This document shows positions 52,901 through 63,749 of a stretch of DNA of 64,000 nt, piece after piece (positions within the stretch are counted from its first letter, which is position 1; every line of letters begins with the position of its first letter). A model generated the notes under the pieces. It was given only the letters and a program-made list of their open reading frames with translations, searched no databases and had not been told where the DNA came from. This DNA comes from Tethya wilhelma. Taxonomy: Eukaryota > Porifera > Demospongiae > Tethyida > Tethyidae. The translations under genes and the position numbers were made by a program. The DNA is taken from positions 16,780,864 to 16,844,863 of the forward strand of contig CAXIPT010000002.1 of NCBI GenBank assembly GCA_964030475.1, written 5' to 3'.

Positions 52901-54252
52901 GTCCCTACAAAAAGCCTGAGTTGCAGCTACATGCACTGCATTATGTTGGAGGAGGCTAGTGTGAATGCACATAATAATGCCACATGGGTAATGACCTTTG
53001 AACTCTACCTACAAAGATGGGTGCATTGTAGTACATGAATTTATACACTAGGTTTCAGAGCTTTCTAGTTTTGTTTTTGCCTATTTATGATGAAAACGAG
53101 TATAAAGGAATGTAGTACCCATGAAAAGAACTTACTTTGTGCTGTCAAAGTTGGCTCAACATATTCTGGTTCTCTGGAAATCCTTTTCAAGTAAGTCAGT
53201 TAGGAAGTACGTAAGTAAGTACGTAAGTTATAGAAGAACAAAAATGGCACTATGGTGGCTTCCCACTAGCGCTCTCTACGAGTGCTGTGGAAAGTTTTTG
53301 TGAGTTTTAGTCCTTGCATGCAGTTGGTAATCTGGAGCTGCCAGTAAGAGCCTTTGAGCAACTTTGAAGGTTTAATTTTGTTTGGCTAGGTTTTTATGGT
53401 GGCCAACATTTTGTATTGCATGTGTCTTAGACTATGGGACAGTCGGCCAATTCCTACTATACGTACTACCGTACATATGATATACACATACATACATACC
53501 TTCATGCAAGTGCCATACTGTCTCACATTCTCCCATGTGGCTACAACTGCCAAAGATGGCTCGAAAAAGATCACATTTACAAATGAGTCATATATTAGTT
53601 CTTGCACTGATCCAAGCAAAGTGTCATCGGAAGTATTTCTATAATTATTTAAGATAATTTATAAATATTTTTTACAACACAAATCACACTACATGGCCAA
53701 GACTTGACATAATTATAACTTGAAAATAATATTAATGTCATAATTATTGAATATTTCATTAATATATTTAATGAAAATGAATATTAATATCAGCCAAAAA
53801 ATAGTTTTATGTCATGTGTTACAAAACCTTGTTCAACCATTATTGGCCATCCTCATGCACACATTAAAACATTGTATCAGATAACTCAGTTTCCATTTAG
53901 TTTTCATGCAAACTATGGTACTCAACTAGCTAGAAATCAATAGCGAGCCATTTTTCATTAAGTTTCATACATGCATAATGGGATTTAAGCATGTGCCCAC
54001 ACATGCTTTAACTATTACTTATTGTGAAAATCATGTGACCAGAAATAATAAAACCAAAACATGCATGCTTCTAGAATTCATTTATCAGTTATTATTAATT
54101 AGTGCCTCACCTGTAATAAACAGTGCCTCTGTTTTGTGTGTCAATGTCTGCCCAAAATGGAGCCACAAATGATGTGCCCAGGAAAGGAAGTGGCTCAGTG
54201 GGGTAGACATCATGAGGCAAATCAAAAGATAGTGTCCCATCGGTGTTTACCT
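49940..54252 (-). CDS. NIDO domain, exons 2-5, of a further receptor copy
   Basis: Exons at about 54252-54115 ([16 protein letters not shown]), 53643-53502 ([12 protein letters not shown]), 50312-50165 ([16 protein letters not shown], then a Gly-Ser repeat [10 protein letters not shown]) and 50095-49940 ([15 protein letters not shown]). They are intact and correspond in order to exons 2-5 of the giant receptor, with phase 0 at the start of exon 2. No exon 1 is found on this strand before the N at 54791. A 2.5 kb set of nested repeats lies in the intron between exons 3 and 4. Confidence 0.8.
50345..50930 (-). repeat. Old copy of repeat family M, split by a MITE
   Basis: 'gaatgggcggtgctataaaag' and 'ctgcacatgag' on the left, 'cttcatttta', 'aatctgtcacagagaacctctgg' and 'cctactatacatac' on the right. 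Strongly worn. Confidence 0.55.
50405..50614. mobile_element. MITE TACCGTATAGCTCCAAATTTT inserted in an M copy
   Basis: The ends are inverted copies (right end 'aaatttggagctatacggta'). Removing the insert restores the M sequence 'cacatga.tacttcat' with a single TA, so TA is the target duplication. 210 bp. Confidence 0.8.
51227..52121. mobile_element. 895-bp TACCGTATAG-ended element nested in family M
   Basis: Left end taccgtatagggggaaattt, right end inverted 'aatttcccgctatacggta'. No transposase frame. The inside has two partly similar halves (each with 'gttttctccac/gag..cta.agag' and 'gctata..accat.gcatcgctttt'), suggesting an internal duplication. Confidence 0.7.
52128..52714. mobile_element. 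Foldback element with TTAA target site
   Basis: The whole ~580 bp is one large imperfect palindrome: it opens GGGGGTCGTATACCCAAA and closes with the inverted copy; the centre is near 52415 ('gacgacaataactcgacttc' and its complement). TTAA flanks both sides. Undisturbed family M copies (for example 33303-33325) have 'caacttaaactgg' with a single TTAA, so TTAA was duplicated, as in piggyBac or Kolobok transposition. No protein encoded. Confidence 0.85.
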
Positions 54253-54391
54253 TTAATAGAGGGAAGTAATTGAATGTCAAATTTCAAATAATGCAATTTT
54301 AGTGACTAGTCACAATTTCTATTTCTATAGTCTTAACAGGGGGTGGATTCTATGGGGAACATCGGATGTTATCAGCATCCTTCCCCCCCCC

Positions 54392-54702
54392 CAGTGGCAT
54401 GTCTAAGATTTAGCTCATGGGGTGCTAATATAATGTCGGCGCAAAGTGGCCAAAAGTTTTGGAGTAGCCATGCCCACTTTTGGTCACGCCCACTTTTGGT
54501 CACGTGACCAAAATTGCACAATTCGATCGCACAACCAGGGATCGCTATGCTACTGTATTCTGCTATTAGTGGTTTTGAAGTATTGCTAGCTCGGATTTTA
54601 CTCGTTTCATTGATTAATTCATTGAATAGTGCTACTCTGCAGTGCTAGTTCTAAGCGATGACATCATTATCTGGGTTGAGCACCTCCTTAAACACACCAC
54701 TG
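54392..54702. mobile_element. Probable MITE with CAGTGG..CCACTG ends
   Basis: 'cagtggcatgtctaag' on the left and 'acacaccactg' on the right. The inside has repeated 'gcccacttttggtcacg' units. It resembles the 5369-5653 element at its ends but not inside. It lies in the intergenic or intron stretch before the N at 54791. Confidence 0.45.
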
Positions 54703-54857
54703 CTTTGGCCTGTGAATTAGCCATATAAGCCATAAATACTTGCACAAAATGGCTAGTCAGCTCTACCTAAAGTTCTTCTGGTTTGAGAATNAGAACAGAC
54801 AATCTAAGCATTAATTTTAACTATTATATGAAATTATTAGGTTAGGACTAAATTATC

Positions 54858-57415
54858 TTACTGGTGCAGTTTGACACTCCATCTCCAGTATATCCTTCAT
54901 TGCATGTACAATTGTAACTGCCAATGGTATTCTCACATCCAGCCAGTGAGTGACAGGGAGAAGGGTTCTGTAGGCATTCATTTGTGTCTGTAGGAATTTA
55001 GTTCAATGTTGAGATCAAAGTATATACATATATACATGTATGCGTGTATATCATCAAGAAATACCATTGCAAGTATATCCATCAGGATCAAGTACATATC
55101 CCTCTCTGCAACCACACTCAAAGTTGCCAATATTGTTGGTACAAAGTTGGTCACATCCATCAATATCAAGAAGACACTCATCAATATCTGTTTAGGGTGA
55201 ACACAACAACAGTGATACATACCACTATCCTTATGCTGACTACAATTAACTGTTAATCCTTTCTTAGAATTGTAGAACAGAAACTCACCTTGGCATTCTG
55301 TGCCATTCCCAGTGAAACCAGTATCACAAGTGCAGCTGTATCTTCCTAACACATCACTGCAGGAAGATGGGGTTGTGTCACTACAGGTTGCATTCAGATG
55401 GCAGTTGTTTGAATCAGGAGACAGGCACTCATCAACATCTGTAACAAAATATTATGCAGCATGTACATATGATTGTACACTTGCTCTACTCACAATGAGT
55501 CAATCACAACACTCAATAGCTCACTTGTACAAACAGTTCCATTTCCTTCAAAGCCATCACAGCAACTGCAGTTATAGGATCCAATGGTATCTACACAGCT
55601 AGTAAATATGCTACAATCATTCAAAGTGTGGTTGGCACACTCATCGATGTCTGTAGGAAAAAAATTCAAGAAACATCTTCCACGTCTATGACAAAGAGGA
55701 TGTACTAATAGCCCATGCGCAATGCACATGAATATCATACGTACGGTAGTACGTATAGTAGAAATGGGCCGACTGTCCAATTGACACAATACAAAATGTT
55801 TATGCTTATAAACTTTCAGGGAAAGAAAGTTAAGCCTTCAAATGCATTTAATAGCCTCCCACAGACAGTTAGCTTACTGTATTAACCAAGAAGACTGGTA
55901 GAAAGTTTCTAGAGCACTCTGGAGAGAGCGTTCGCAAGAAGCCGCAAGAGTGCAATTTTGTTCTCCTTCCTTTCTTCCTTTCTTCCTTCCTTCCTTCCTT
56001 CCTTCCTTCCTGACTTACTTGAACGCGATTTCCAGACAAACAAAAGGCATCGAGCCAACTTTAACCATATAGTGGGACTTCATTTCATTTGTAGTACGTC
56101 CTTTTCGACTCGTTTGCTGGCGAAAACGCAACAAACAAAATCTAGGCAGCTTTGAAACTCTCGATATAAAATACTGTACTTTTTATTTAGCCATTTTGAT
56201 GTTGGTAAAGGTCGTCAATAGACCACGTGGTTTGCATGCGCATGCGCATCAAATGTACACCTCTTAGAGACTGACTAGTCTCTGCTGTGTGATTGTCTCC
56301 ATGCAATTGAGCACCTTGGTGTTTAAAAAAGTGAATGAACAAGTAGTAAAAATTTTATAAAAATGAAAAATGTAGGAATGGGCAGTGCGGTAAAAAGCAA
56401 TGAAACAAGGCAAGTCTCTGAATTTCGGCACATGACTACTTCATTTTTTGTGCCCTATTCTTTGTGTATCTACATTCTAAATGCTTGTTACTTCATCCAA
56501 ATTAGTCAAGTGCATGATTGCCGTTGCAAGCCAAATGACCGACATTTATAATGATGGAATTTGCAATTCACTCATGAAAATGAAGTAGTCATGTGCCGAA
56601 ATTCAGAGACTTGCCTTGTTTCATTGCTTTTTACCGCACTGCCCATTCCTACACTTTTCATTTTTAAAAAATTTTTACTACTTGTGTAATAACATACTTT
56701 TACAGAATGTTCCATTTCCTTCAAATCCAGTGGTGCAGCTACAGAAGAAGCTGCCATCAGTGTTAGTGCATGTGGCATTACTAGGAGCATGACAGTCATG
56801 TGTGCCTTCCCAGCATTCATCAATGTCTACAATGATCGAGAAACTTAGTATAGCAATCAACTTACCACACAATGTCACCCACATAGAGCCTCTCCTTTTA
56901 TTACCTAGACATTGGGTACCATTGCCTGTGTAACCTGGCCTACAAGTACAGGTGAAACTCCCTTCTGTGTTAGCACAGAGGGCATCTCCATGGCAATCAT
57001 GGCCGCCAGTTTTACACTCATCAATATCTGAGAAGGCACATCATTGAAAAAAGAATCATACAATGATACAACATATTACATACTAATGAATAAAAAATCT
57101 TATTACATTATTTGGAAATTTTAATGTTACAAAAATGTCACAGAATAATGAAACTTTTGTGTTAATAATTTTGTAGTTTTGTCCCCATCACAATATCTTT
57201 CTAAGTGGTCGTGAAATTTTGGTGTGCAAAAATTCTTGTAGTCACCACAGATTACTAAATTTTTTAACTGTGAAAATTTCTCTGTATCTTACCTGTGCAG
57301 TTACTGCCACCATCAAGAAAGTATCCTGTCTGACAGTCACACTCAAAGCTTCCAATTGTGTTATTGCACAGCTGCTCACAGGTTGAAGTACCCATTGAAC
57401 ATTCATCAATATCTG
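54858..57415 (-). CDS. Seven EGF-like domains of a receptor paralogue
   Basis: Exons at about 57413-57295, 57028-56905, 56830-56704, 55652-55527, 55443-55289, 55191-55069 and 54990-54860, phase 1-1, intact. Their order and sequence follow the EGF octet of the giant receptor (26.2-24.6 kb), including the long-loop domain (55443-55289) and the CDQLC type (55191-55069). One EGF ([15 protein letters not shown]) has no counterpart there, and the one matching 25.7 kb is missing, interestingly found at 49.3 kb instead. The series is cut at the N at 54791 on one side and at 58327 on the other. Confidence 0.85.
55737..56687 (+). repeat. Repeat family M, near full-length copy
   Basis: 'atacgtacggtagtacgta' to 'aaaatttttactacttgtg'. 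It contains a (TTCC)n run near 55965-56010 and CGCATGCGCA, and lies in an intron between EGF exons. Confidence 0.8.
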
Positions 57416-57998
57416 AAAGAGTAGAAAGTTAATGAATGAAGAAAATCAAGACAACTAATGAAAAACCTTTGGCACCATCATGGCATTCAAACCCCTATTC
57501 CTCATCATGAGGAAACTGAGTGACATGTTTGTGCATGTTTCAAGTCTAACATTGACACAGGTTATCCTTAGTTCTTGTATCATGTTCAGTGTTACCAACT
57601 TCAAGTAGAACATTTCTCTTACAAAACCAGCTGTGTCAAAAAACTTTGCATGCATGAATAAGATAAAACTGCATTTATGCCAGAAAAGCATATTTAAGTA
57701 GTTTATAGCGGCTTGTTAATATTAATTTGCCTAAAAGTAAGTCAGGTGTCCTTCTGTCAAGTGAGAACGTTCATCTTTCAGTCAATTTAAATAATCCACA
57801 CTAACTAAATGAAGTGATCAGCAAGACAGTGTGGCCTAGCTCAAAGCTTATAATTCAGAGAAACTCAAAAGACTCAGATATCTCAGGAAATGCAGGATTT
57901 TTGTAGAATGGTACATGTAACGTTTTAAAGATAACCTTGATTTTTTTTTACCTTGGTAGATTGCTTTTAAAGAATAGAGCTGCCATTCTTAAGATATA

Positions 57999-58186
57999 CC
58001 GTAAATTGGGAAATTTTCGTCACTAAAAATTTTTCAGCGACAACCATTATCGACAAAAATCAAACTTGCCGAAAATTTATTTTGTATGGCAATCCTTACC
58101 AGATCATCCACAACAACAAAAATTAAACTACACGATAATTTAACAGGCGAAGTATTTTACCAACGAAAATTTCCTGATCTACGGTA
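57999..58186. mobile_element. Short TACCGTA/TACGGTA MITE
   Basis: 'taccgtaaattgggaaattttcg' and, inverted, 'aacgaaaatttcctgatctacggta'. 188 bp; sister copy at 30041-30214. The rest of 57.42-58.31 kb shows no gene. Confidence 0.7.
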
Positions 58187-58311
58187 GGTGGAACAAACAC
58201 ATGCACCCACACCCACACATACACAGAGACAGACAAAATGACTACTATAATCCTTGCCAGTTGGTGCGGATGCACACACAAGGGTACAATAAAGAGACAA
58301 CAGCAATAGGG

Positions 58312-58326
58312 TAAAACTCACCTGTG
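58312..58326 (-). CDS. Last few codons of a further EGF exon, cut by an N
   Basis: 'nGCACAG/GTGAG' on the minus strand looks like the 3' end of an EGF exon and its donor, identical in form to neighbours, but the N at 58327 follows and the remaining exon is absent beyond it. Confidence 0.4.
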
Positions 58327-58410
58327 CNCGGGGATATTCCTAGCAAAATATACTTTCTGGGGGGAGGGGGGGGGCTTGTCCTGCAATATGTTAGCCCATA
58401 ATCAACTTAC

Positions 58411-59039
58411 TGCGGCAACGTTTCCTCTAGATCAGACTCGGACGAGGAGAGATATGCGGCATCAAAGTCACTCAACTCAGCTGATTCCATGCTGGAAAGC
58501 TGTTCCTTCCTGCAAGATTATGATATATAATATTACTTTACATACAGAGGACTCCTTACACTAATATAGTCATCATAATTTCGAACTCTAATAAAGCGGG
58601 CCTATCATCAGTAGCTGTACAAGCTTAGTCTCGCGGGCCAGACTCTTCCCAAGGGAAAAGGAAGAGTCTGGTAACTCTGCTATCAGTAGTATGTTCTGCA
58701 CTGTCAGCAGATTGTGGTGTGGTTTGCTGTTATCAAAATTGACAAGTGATGCAATGGCTTCACCTATAGTAGGGATTACTATTGGAGTTTACATAGCTAA
58801 CACGCTGTGGCCAATTAAAGTGTCCGAGAAATTCCTGGACACTTGAACAAAACCGCCATGCGAGTGTTACCAGACCCTTTCTTTCCTTGAAAGGGGCTGG
58901 CCCGCGAGACTAGTACAAGCTAGACAAGATTAGTAAAGACTTACTTGACGAATATATCACTGTTGGTTGACTCGGATCCATTGTCACTGCCACAGTCATC
59001 GCCGCTTGACTGAGTGAGATCTATGATGACATCGGCCAT
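58411..59039 (-). CDS. N-terminus of an acidic protein with a SUMO-interaction-like motif
   Basis: Exon 1 (59039-58945) starts MADVIIDLTQSSGDDC; exon 2 (58509-58411) continues KEQLSSMESAELSDFD and SSSESDLEETLPQ. The junction is phase 2 and in frame, with good splice signals. VIIDLT followed by acidic and Ser residues is the classic form of a SUMO-interaction motif, so a nuclear role is plausible but only inferred. The rest of the gene would lie beyond the N at 58327 and is missing. The intron carries the Mutator-like MITE. I do not recognise the protein. Confidence 0.55.
58626..58912. mobile_element. Mutator-like MITE with exact 9-bp target duplication
   Basis: Terminal repeats TAGTCTCGCGGGCCAG and inverted CTGGCCCGCGAGACTA bound 287 bp. 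GTACAAGCT lies immediately on both sides (58617-58625 and 58913-58921), an exact 9-bp duplication as expected for Mutator-type transposition. A half-copy with 'tagtctcgctagccagactct' is seen near 5998. Non-coding. Confidence 0.85.
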
Positions 59040-59423
59040 ATTCAGTGGTAGTACTGTACACTCACTTAGTGGGTTGCTAGCAACTCGAAGTCACGCTACA
59101 CTAACAGGCCAGGCTAGCAGCAACGAGCAACACCATAAAATGCACGAGAAAGACTGAAGTGAAAAGGCTAGCTAGCTGGCAGCAAACCGCTTCGAGACAC
59201 AGCACTCATCTACTAACTCGATTTCCCAAAGCTGCAAGCGCGCCGGCGGGACTGGAGTGACCAATCAGCTGTGAGAGCGAGCCCTGTCATGTTTTGACCA
59301 TGTATGGTCATGTTCACGTTGGTGAATGCATTTCCGCATTTCCATTTCTTCATTTCCTATTTCACATTTCCCTATTCCTCGTTCCTCTTTTAAGACCAGC
59401 CCGGAGAGGTTCAGGCTAGAGGA
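59040..59423. promoter_or_regulatory. Likely promoter region of the SUMO-motif gene
   Basis: By position only: 380 bp between the minus-strand start at 59039 and the plus-strand transposase. It is locally GC-richer (for example 'gcaagcgcgccggcggg' near 59235) than most of the window, as often seen at promoters. No defined motif. Confidence 0.35.
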
Positions 59424-61704
59424 ATGTCATCTCTACCTCGTAATCGTCAACAAATGGCCAATTACAGGAGAAGTGATAAGAAGAAAGATGACAATGTCCT
59501 ATATAGTGTGATGCTTGAATGTAAACTTGCTCAAGGAACACAGGAAGCGTTTGTAAGGAATGTGAAAGCAGCTCCTGATCCACAATGTATCCTTTTCTTT
59601 GACTGGCAGATAGCAGATATGGAGAGATTCTTGGTCCAAAGTGAAGGCATCCGTGGTGTGTTGAATCTTGGGAAGTTTTATGTTACCCCACTACTTACCC
59701 ACATCTAATGCTTGAAGATGTAATTACTAAGAAGAATCCAAATCTGCTTGGTCCTGTCTTGTCCACCAATGGATGGACTTTGCAGCTTTCCATTATTTTA
59801 GTAGTTCTTTGCTTGGTTTTAACAAAAAGCTTCGCAACATAGGTGCATTTGGTATAGACGGTCAAGAGAGTCTTATAGATGCCTTCGCACATTCATTTCC
59901 CAATGCTGTACAACTCAGATGCTTCATCCATTTCAAAAGGAACATAGCTGAAAAGCTGAAAGAATATGGAATACCAAGTCAAATAGCACAGGAATTCCTA
60001 AACGACATCTTTGGGAATCATACAGGCAGTACCTATTATGAAGGTTTAGTTGATTCCAGCTCAGTTGAAGAGTTTGATCAAAGACTAGCCAGTTGTGAAG
60101 CTGTATGGAATGCTCGTGAAGCCCCATATTCCCCCATAAATGGACAAAGGTTTTATAACTACTTTCTTCGTTACAAATCACGTGCTGTGTGTCGCAACAT
60201 GCGCAAAGATTTGAGGGAAGCAGTTGGTTTGGGTACACCTCCTAGGATTTTTACTACCAATGCTTCTGAAAGTATCAACGCCGTATTGAAATGGAAGGTT
60301 GATTACAAAGAATCAGAATGGCCTCAATTTAATGAAGAAGTAAAACAAATAGCAAAGCAACACCAAGAAGAAATAATTCATGCCATCTCTGGAGGAGGTC
60401 AGTACCGCTTCCTTCCACAGCTCTCACAATTGTCTGTTTCTGCATCTACATGGATAAAGATGAGACCAGAGCAGTGTCGAGAAATCATCAATCAGTTTGA
60501 TAAAGCAGCTTTGAGAAGTAAGCAGTCAAAATCGTTGTCTGTCTGTGGATTTGATCCAAGTTCTAGTAGCTCTACATCTACTAGACCAAGTGTAGCTGAA
60601 TCAGGTATTCCTTCTGCTCAACAGTTGGCTTTGTCTGTTAGTGCCGAAGATAGTGGGATATCCAAACTTACACTAGCAACATTGCAGTCCATTTGGAATA
60701 AGGCTGAAGAGTTGATCAACATGGACAATGCAATTACACCTACTCCTTGTACAGATAAAGCTGCAAGAATGGTTATGTCCTACTCTTCTCGAACTCCCCA
60801 TCTTGTAACTAAGTGCCAAAAAAGTGAATATAAATGTGATTGTAATTGTCTTAACTGGGCATCATCTGGAATCTGCTCACACTCACTAGCTGTTGCACAG
60901 ATGAACGGAGACTTATTGCCCTACATAGAGTGGTAAATTGGATCATCAACTGAGCCTAATGTAACAACTGTTGCAATGGCTCGATTACCATCAGGACGAG
61001 GACGAAATGGTGGAATTCCAAGACGAACCCGAAGTCGTTAAGAGAAAAAGACACCAGAGTTGTCAATTCCAAGACCAGCATTGCAGGTACCTGAGGATCG
61101 TAGCAATGTAGTTGTACAAGGAGTTTCAACGTCTATATCATTTGGGTCACAGCAAATAACTATTTCTCCAACTCAATTGATGACCATTTCTCCAATTGCT
61201 ACGTCATCAACACAGGTACAGTTTCATACTTCTCCCAGGCAGATAGTATCTACAAGTGTAGCTGAAGTTGGGCAATTCAGTGCACCTTTGCTGTCGAATG
61301 CAGGTACTAGTCATTCTACTGTAGCACTTTCTAAACTGATAACACAAAGACCAGGTCCACCAGCTTCCAGTGTGAACACAAACCCTTTTTACGTAAAATT
61401 CATACAGGGTAACATCCGGATGTGTCAAGGATGTAGGTCCTCTCTTCGTCTCCAAGATAATTCTGTCCCACATCCTCCTTTTGATGTTGCAATAGCTAGA
61501 GCTGAGCGTCGAACCTTCTGTGATAAAAATGGTATTCTTGTCACTCCTCTTCAACATCAGACTTGCCACTATCACTTGCGTGTGGACTGTGTTAGATCAG
61601 TGGAACCTAATTTTATTCCTTTGTCCCTGAAAGATGTTTTACCTTTACTTACTGCAGTGCATCATGAATACCTTTGTTTAGTTTTTGGACTATCTCTTCA
61701 GTAA
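59424..61704 (+). pseudogene. MULE-type transposase with SWIM zinc finger, broken
   Basis: Piece 1 (59424-59708) reads up to LNLGKFYVTP. Two frameshifts follow, near 59690 and 59760. Piece 2 (59773-60936) has GAFGIDGQESLIDAF and LRCFIHFKRNIAEKL, typical of the MULE DDE region, then NASESINAVLKW and a SWIM finger (CDCNCLNWASSGICSHS). After the stop at 60934-60936 the frame continues with one more stop (near 61039) into piece 3 (61060-61704), with YVKFIQGNIRMCQGCRSSLR and HYHLRVDCVRSVEP, a conserved tail of the same family. It is a transposase relic and no terminal repeats were identified. It is the only Mutator-like protein relic in the window, close to a MITE with a 9-bp duplication. Confidence 0.8.
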
Positions 61705-61962
61705 CTAACATTGAATTTTTTTCACCTTAGCTAGTTGAAGTAGCTCATTATATTATATGTATGTGCCTATTGCGGATCACTTGAACTTTGGGTTGTGGTA
61801 ACAATAATAATTACTGTTAAGCTAAGTTATTGATACTTAACTCAGTGTCAAGTGCATGATAATACTAAAACTAAGTTACTTCGTCCAGAGTCAGCAATGA
61901 TCGACCTGGCCAGTTATGGTGTGGGTAAAGTTGCATGAGGTTGGTTACATATAGTCAAAAAC

Positions 61963-63745
61963 TCAATCCAGAGTCCAGTCCAAAGTCCAGAGTCCAGCTT
62001 TTACAATGTTCGGCAGGATTATCTTCGGATGTGACAGCATTGACCACTCGGACAGGGATAACCCGACCAATCTCGGCACCAGCCTTGAGTGTCTGAGTAA
62101 AACCCAGGTCACTAGTGAGCACCACCTATGCCTGATCGTCTCCCTGTACTGCAACAACTGTATCAGCAAACTGAACACCACATAACTCACGTAGTGCCTG
62201 ATCAGACTCCAGGAGTAGAGGGTCTCCACTCTTCACTCCTTGCCACTCAACTTCCGCAACCACATGTAGATCGCCTCTTGGGGGTAGCTTAACATCTTTT
62301 ACCAATCTTACTTTTACCTCAGAGGTATCTTTATGGAGAGTCTTGGTATGTACATCTGCATGTTACGAGGTCGAATCTGGCTCACATCGTCAGAATCCGA
62401 CAAGAGGTAGCTCATAGGGTCTTCAAGGATGTGTTGGGCACCACTGGTTGGAGTTATAGTCACCAGGTTTGCCTTAGTAGCTCTCTCTGCTGATCCAGAG
62501 GATGGCCCACTGCTCTCCTTCTTAGGTTCGGGAGACTGCAAGATGACCGGCAGTGCCACTGTTCCAGCACTTCCTTCCTTTGAACCCTGTCGTTGAGGAA
62601 GCTTTCACCGGCTCCTCAGGTACCTTAGTGGTGTTGGAAACTGTAGTCTGCCCAGTAGAGGGACGCTTTGATGGACGTTGGCTTTTGAGATACTGCTTCC
62701 ACTTGTGTAGCTCAGCCAGCATTCTCTCCTCCTTCTTCGCGGCCACACACAGAGCCTGGTAGTTCAGGGATCCAGACACAGCAGGACTCTTGAGTAGGTC
62801 AAACTTAAGTCCCTCCTGGAGTTGGGTATAAAGTAGGGTACTCCAAGTATCTGGCTGCATCCCATCCTTTCCAATATCTCGTTGGAACGTCCTCTCCAAC
62901 CTACGGATGAAATCGCTGACATTCTCGTCACTCTCTTGAGAAACATGTCGAAAATCTTGAGCAGCCATGGTCTTCTGTCCTGAGTCAAGATATGATCGTA
63001 AGGTATCAACTGCAGATGAAAAGCGTGTCTTCTCTTCTTCACTCATGAGACTCCACTCTTGGGAGGCACGGCCTTTCAGGTGTCCAGCCAATTGGATCAT
63101 CAGCTCATCTGGTGTCCACCGATTCCACCTGGCCGCCCTTCTCTAGGGTAGGAAGCCAGTCATCCAAAGACAGCTCAGGATCTTCGCCAGTAAACAGATC
63201 GACAGGGGGAGCACGGCCCCTTTGATGGGATGGGACAGGGACGGTCACAGAAATCGGAGTACTAGTATCACTCTCCACTTCCTCAATGGTCTCATGGGGG
63301 ACCACACCACCAGTCCTCTGGAATGTGCTCTTTCAGCCGGGCAATTTCCTCGTCCTTACTTACCAGAGCATCATCGAACTCGCTCAGCTGTGAGCAATTC
63401 AACTTTTACAGGTTGGTTGACTTTGTCTCTTTCTCAAGGAGCCTCTGCAATCTGTCAATTGCCTGTGTTAGATCGGTTTGGAGTGCTTCCGCTCTGCTCA
63501 GGGCCTCTTTCAAGCCCTTGACACTCTCATCGCTGCTTTCGCCAAGCTCAGCGATATCAGCAGGAGGGGCACCTATATCTCAATGGGATCAATCGTCAAA
63601 AACACTCCATCCACATCTTGGAGTGCAAGTTGGAGACTTCCTTCAACATTATGGCAAACTACTTGAGTGTTCTTGGGATCATGACTCTCTTCTATCAACT
63701 TGCCCTCAATGAGCTGTCTTAGTTCATCCCCAGACAATGTACCAG
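61963..63745 (-). pseudogene. Ty3/gypsy-like retroelement, gag and following region, broken
   Basis: From high to low coordinates: an N-terminal region (63745-63310) with LRQLIEGKLIEESHD and a coiled-coil stretch, broken by stops; 63305-63105 with VDLFTGEDPELSLDDWL; 63100-62522, the gag core (IQLAGHLKGRASQEW, SDFIRRLERTFQR) ending in a zinc knuckle whose second Cys is replaced by Ser (CWNSGTAGHL); then a poorly kept region to 61963 with an in-frame stop. Protease catalytic residues, reverse transcriptase and LTRs are not seen. The copy is dead and truncated. Confidence 0.7.
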
Positions 63746-63749
63746 GAAC

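Larger units (their letters stand above)
50972..53478 (-). repeat. Repeat family M copy carrying two later insertions
   Basis: Starts 'acaagtagtaaaagtttc' and ends 'ctactatacgtactaccgta'. The M sequence is interrupted at 51227-52121 and 52128-52714 and otherwise complete. It sits in a NIDO intron. Confidence 0.8.

Noticed and set aside
54392..54702. hAT transposon with clear 8-bp duplication
   Set aside because: The CAGTGG ends are short and a C-run adjoins the left end; no convincing target duplication could be read, so it is listed just as a probable MITE.
55958..56155. Protein with a [11 protein letters not shown] repeat
   Set aside because: Translation of a (TTCC)n microsatellite within repeat family M.
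62553..63712. Plus-strand frames over the gypsy-like region
   Set aside because: The minus strand carries the recognisable gag; the plus-strand frames lack motifs.
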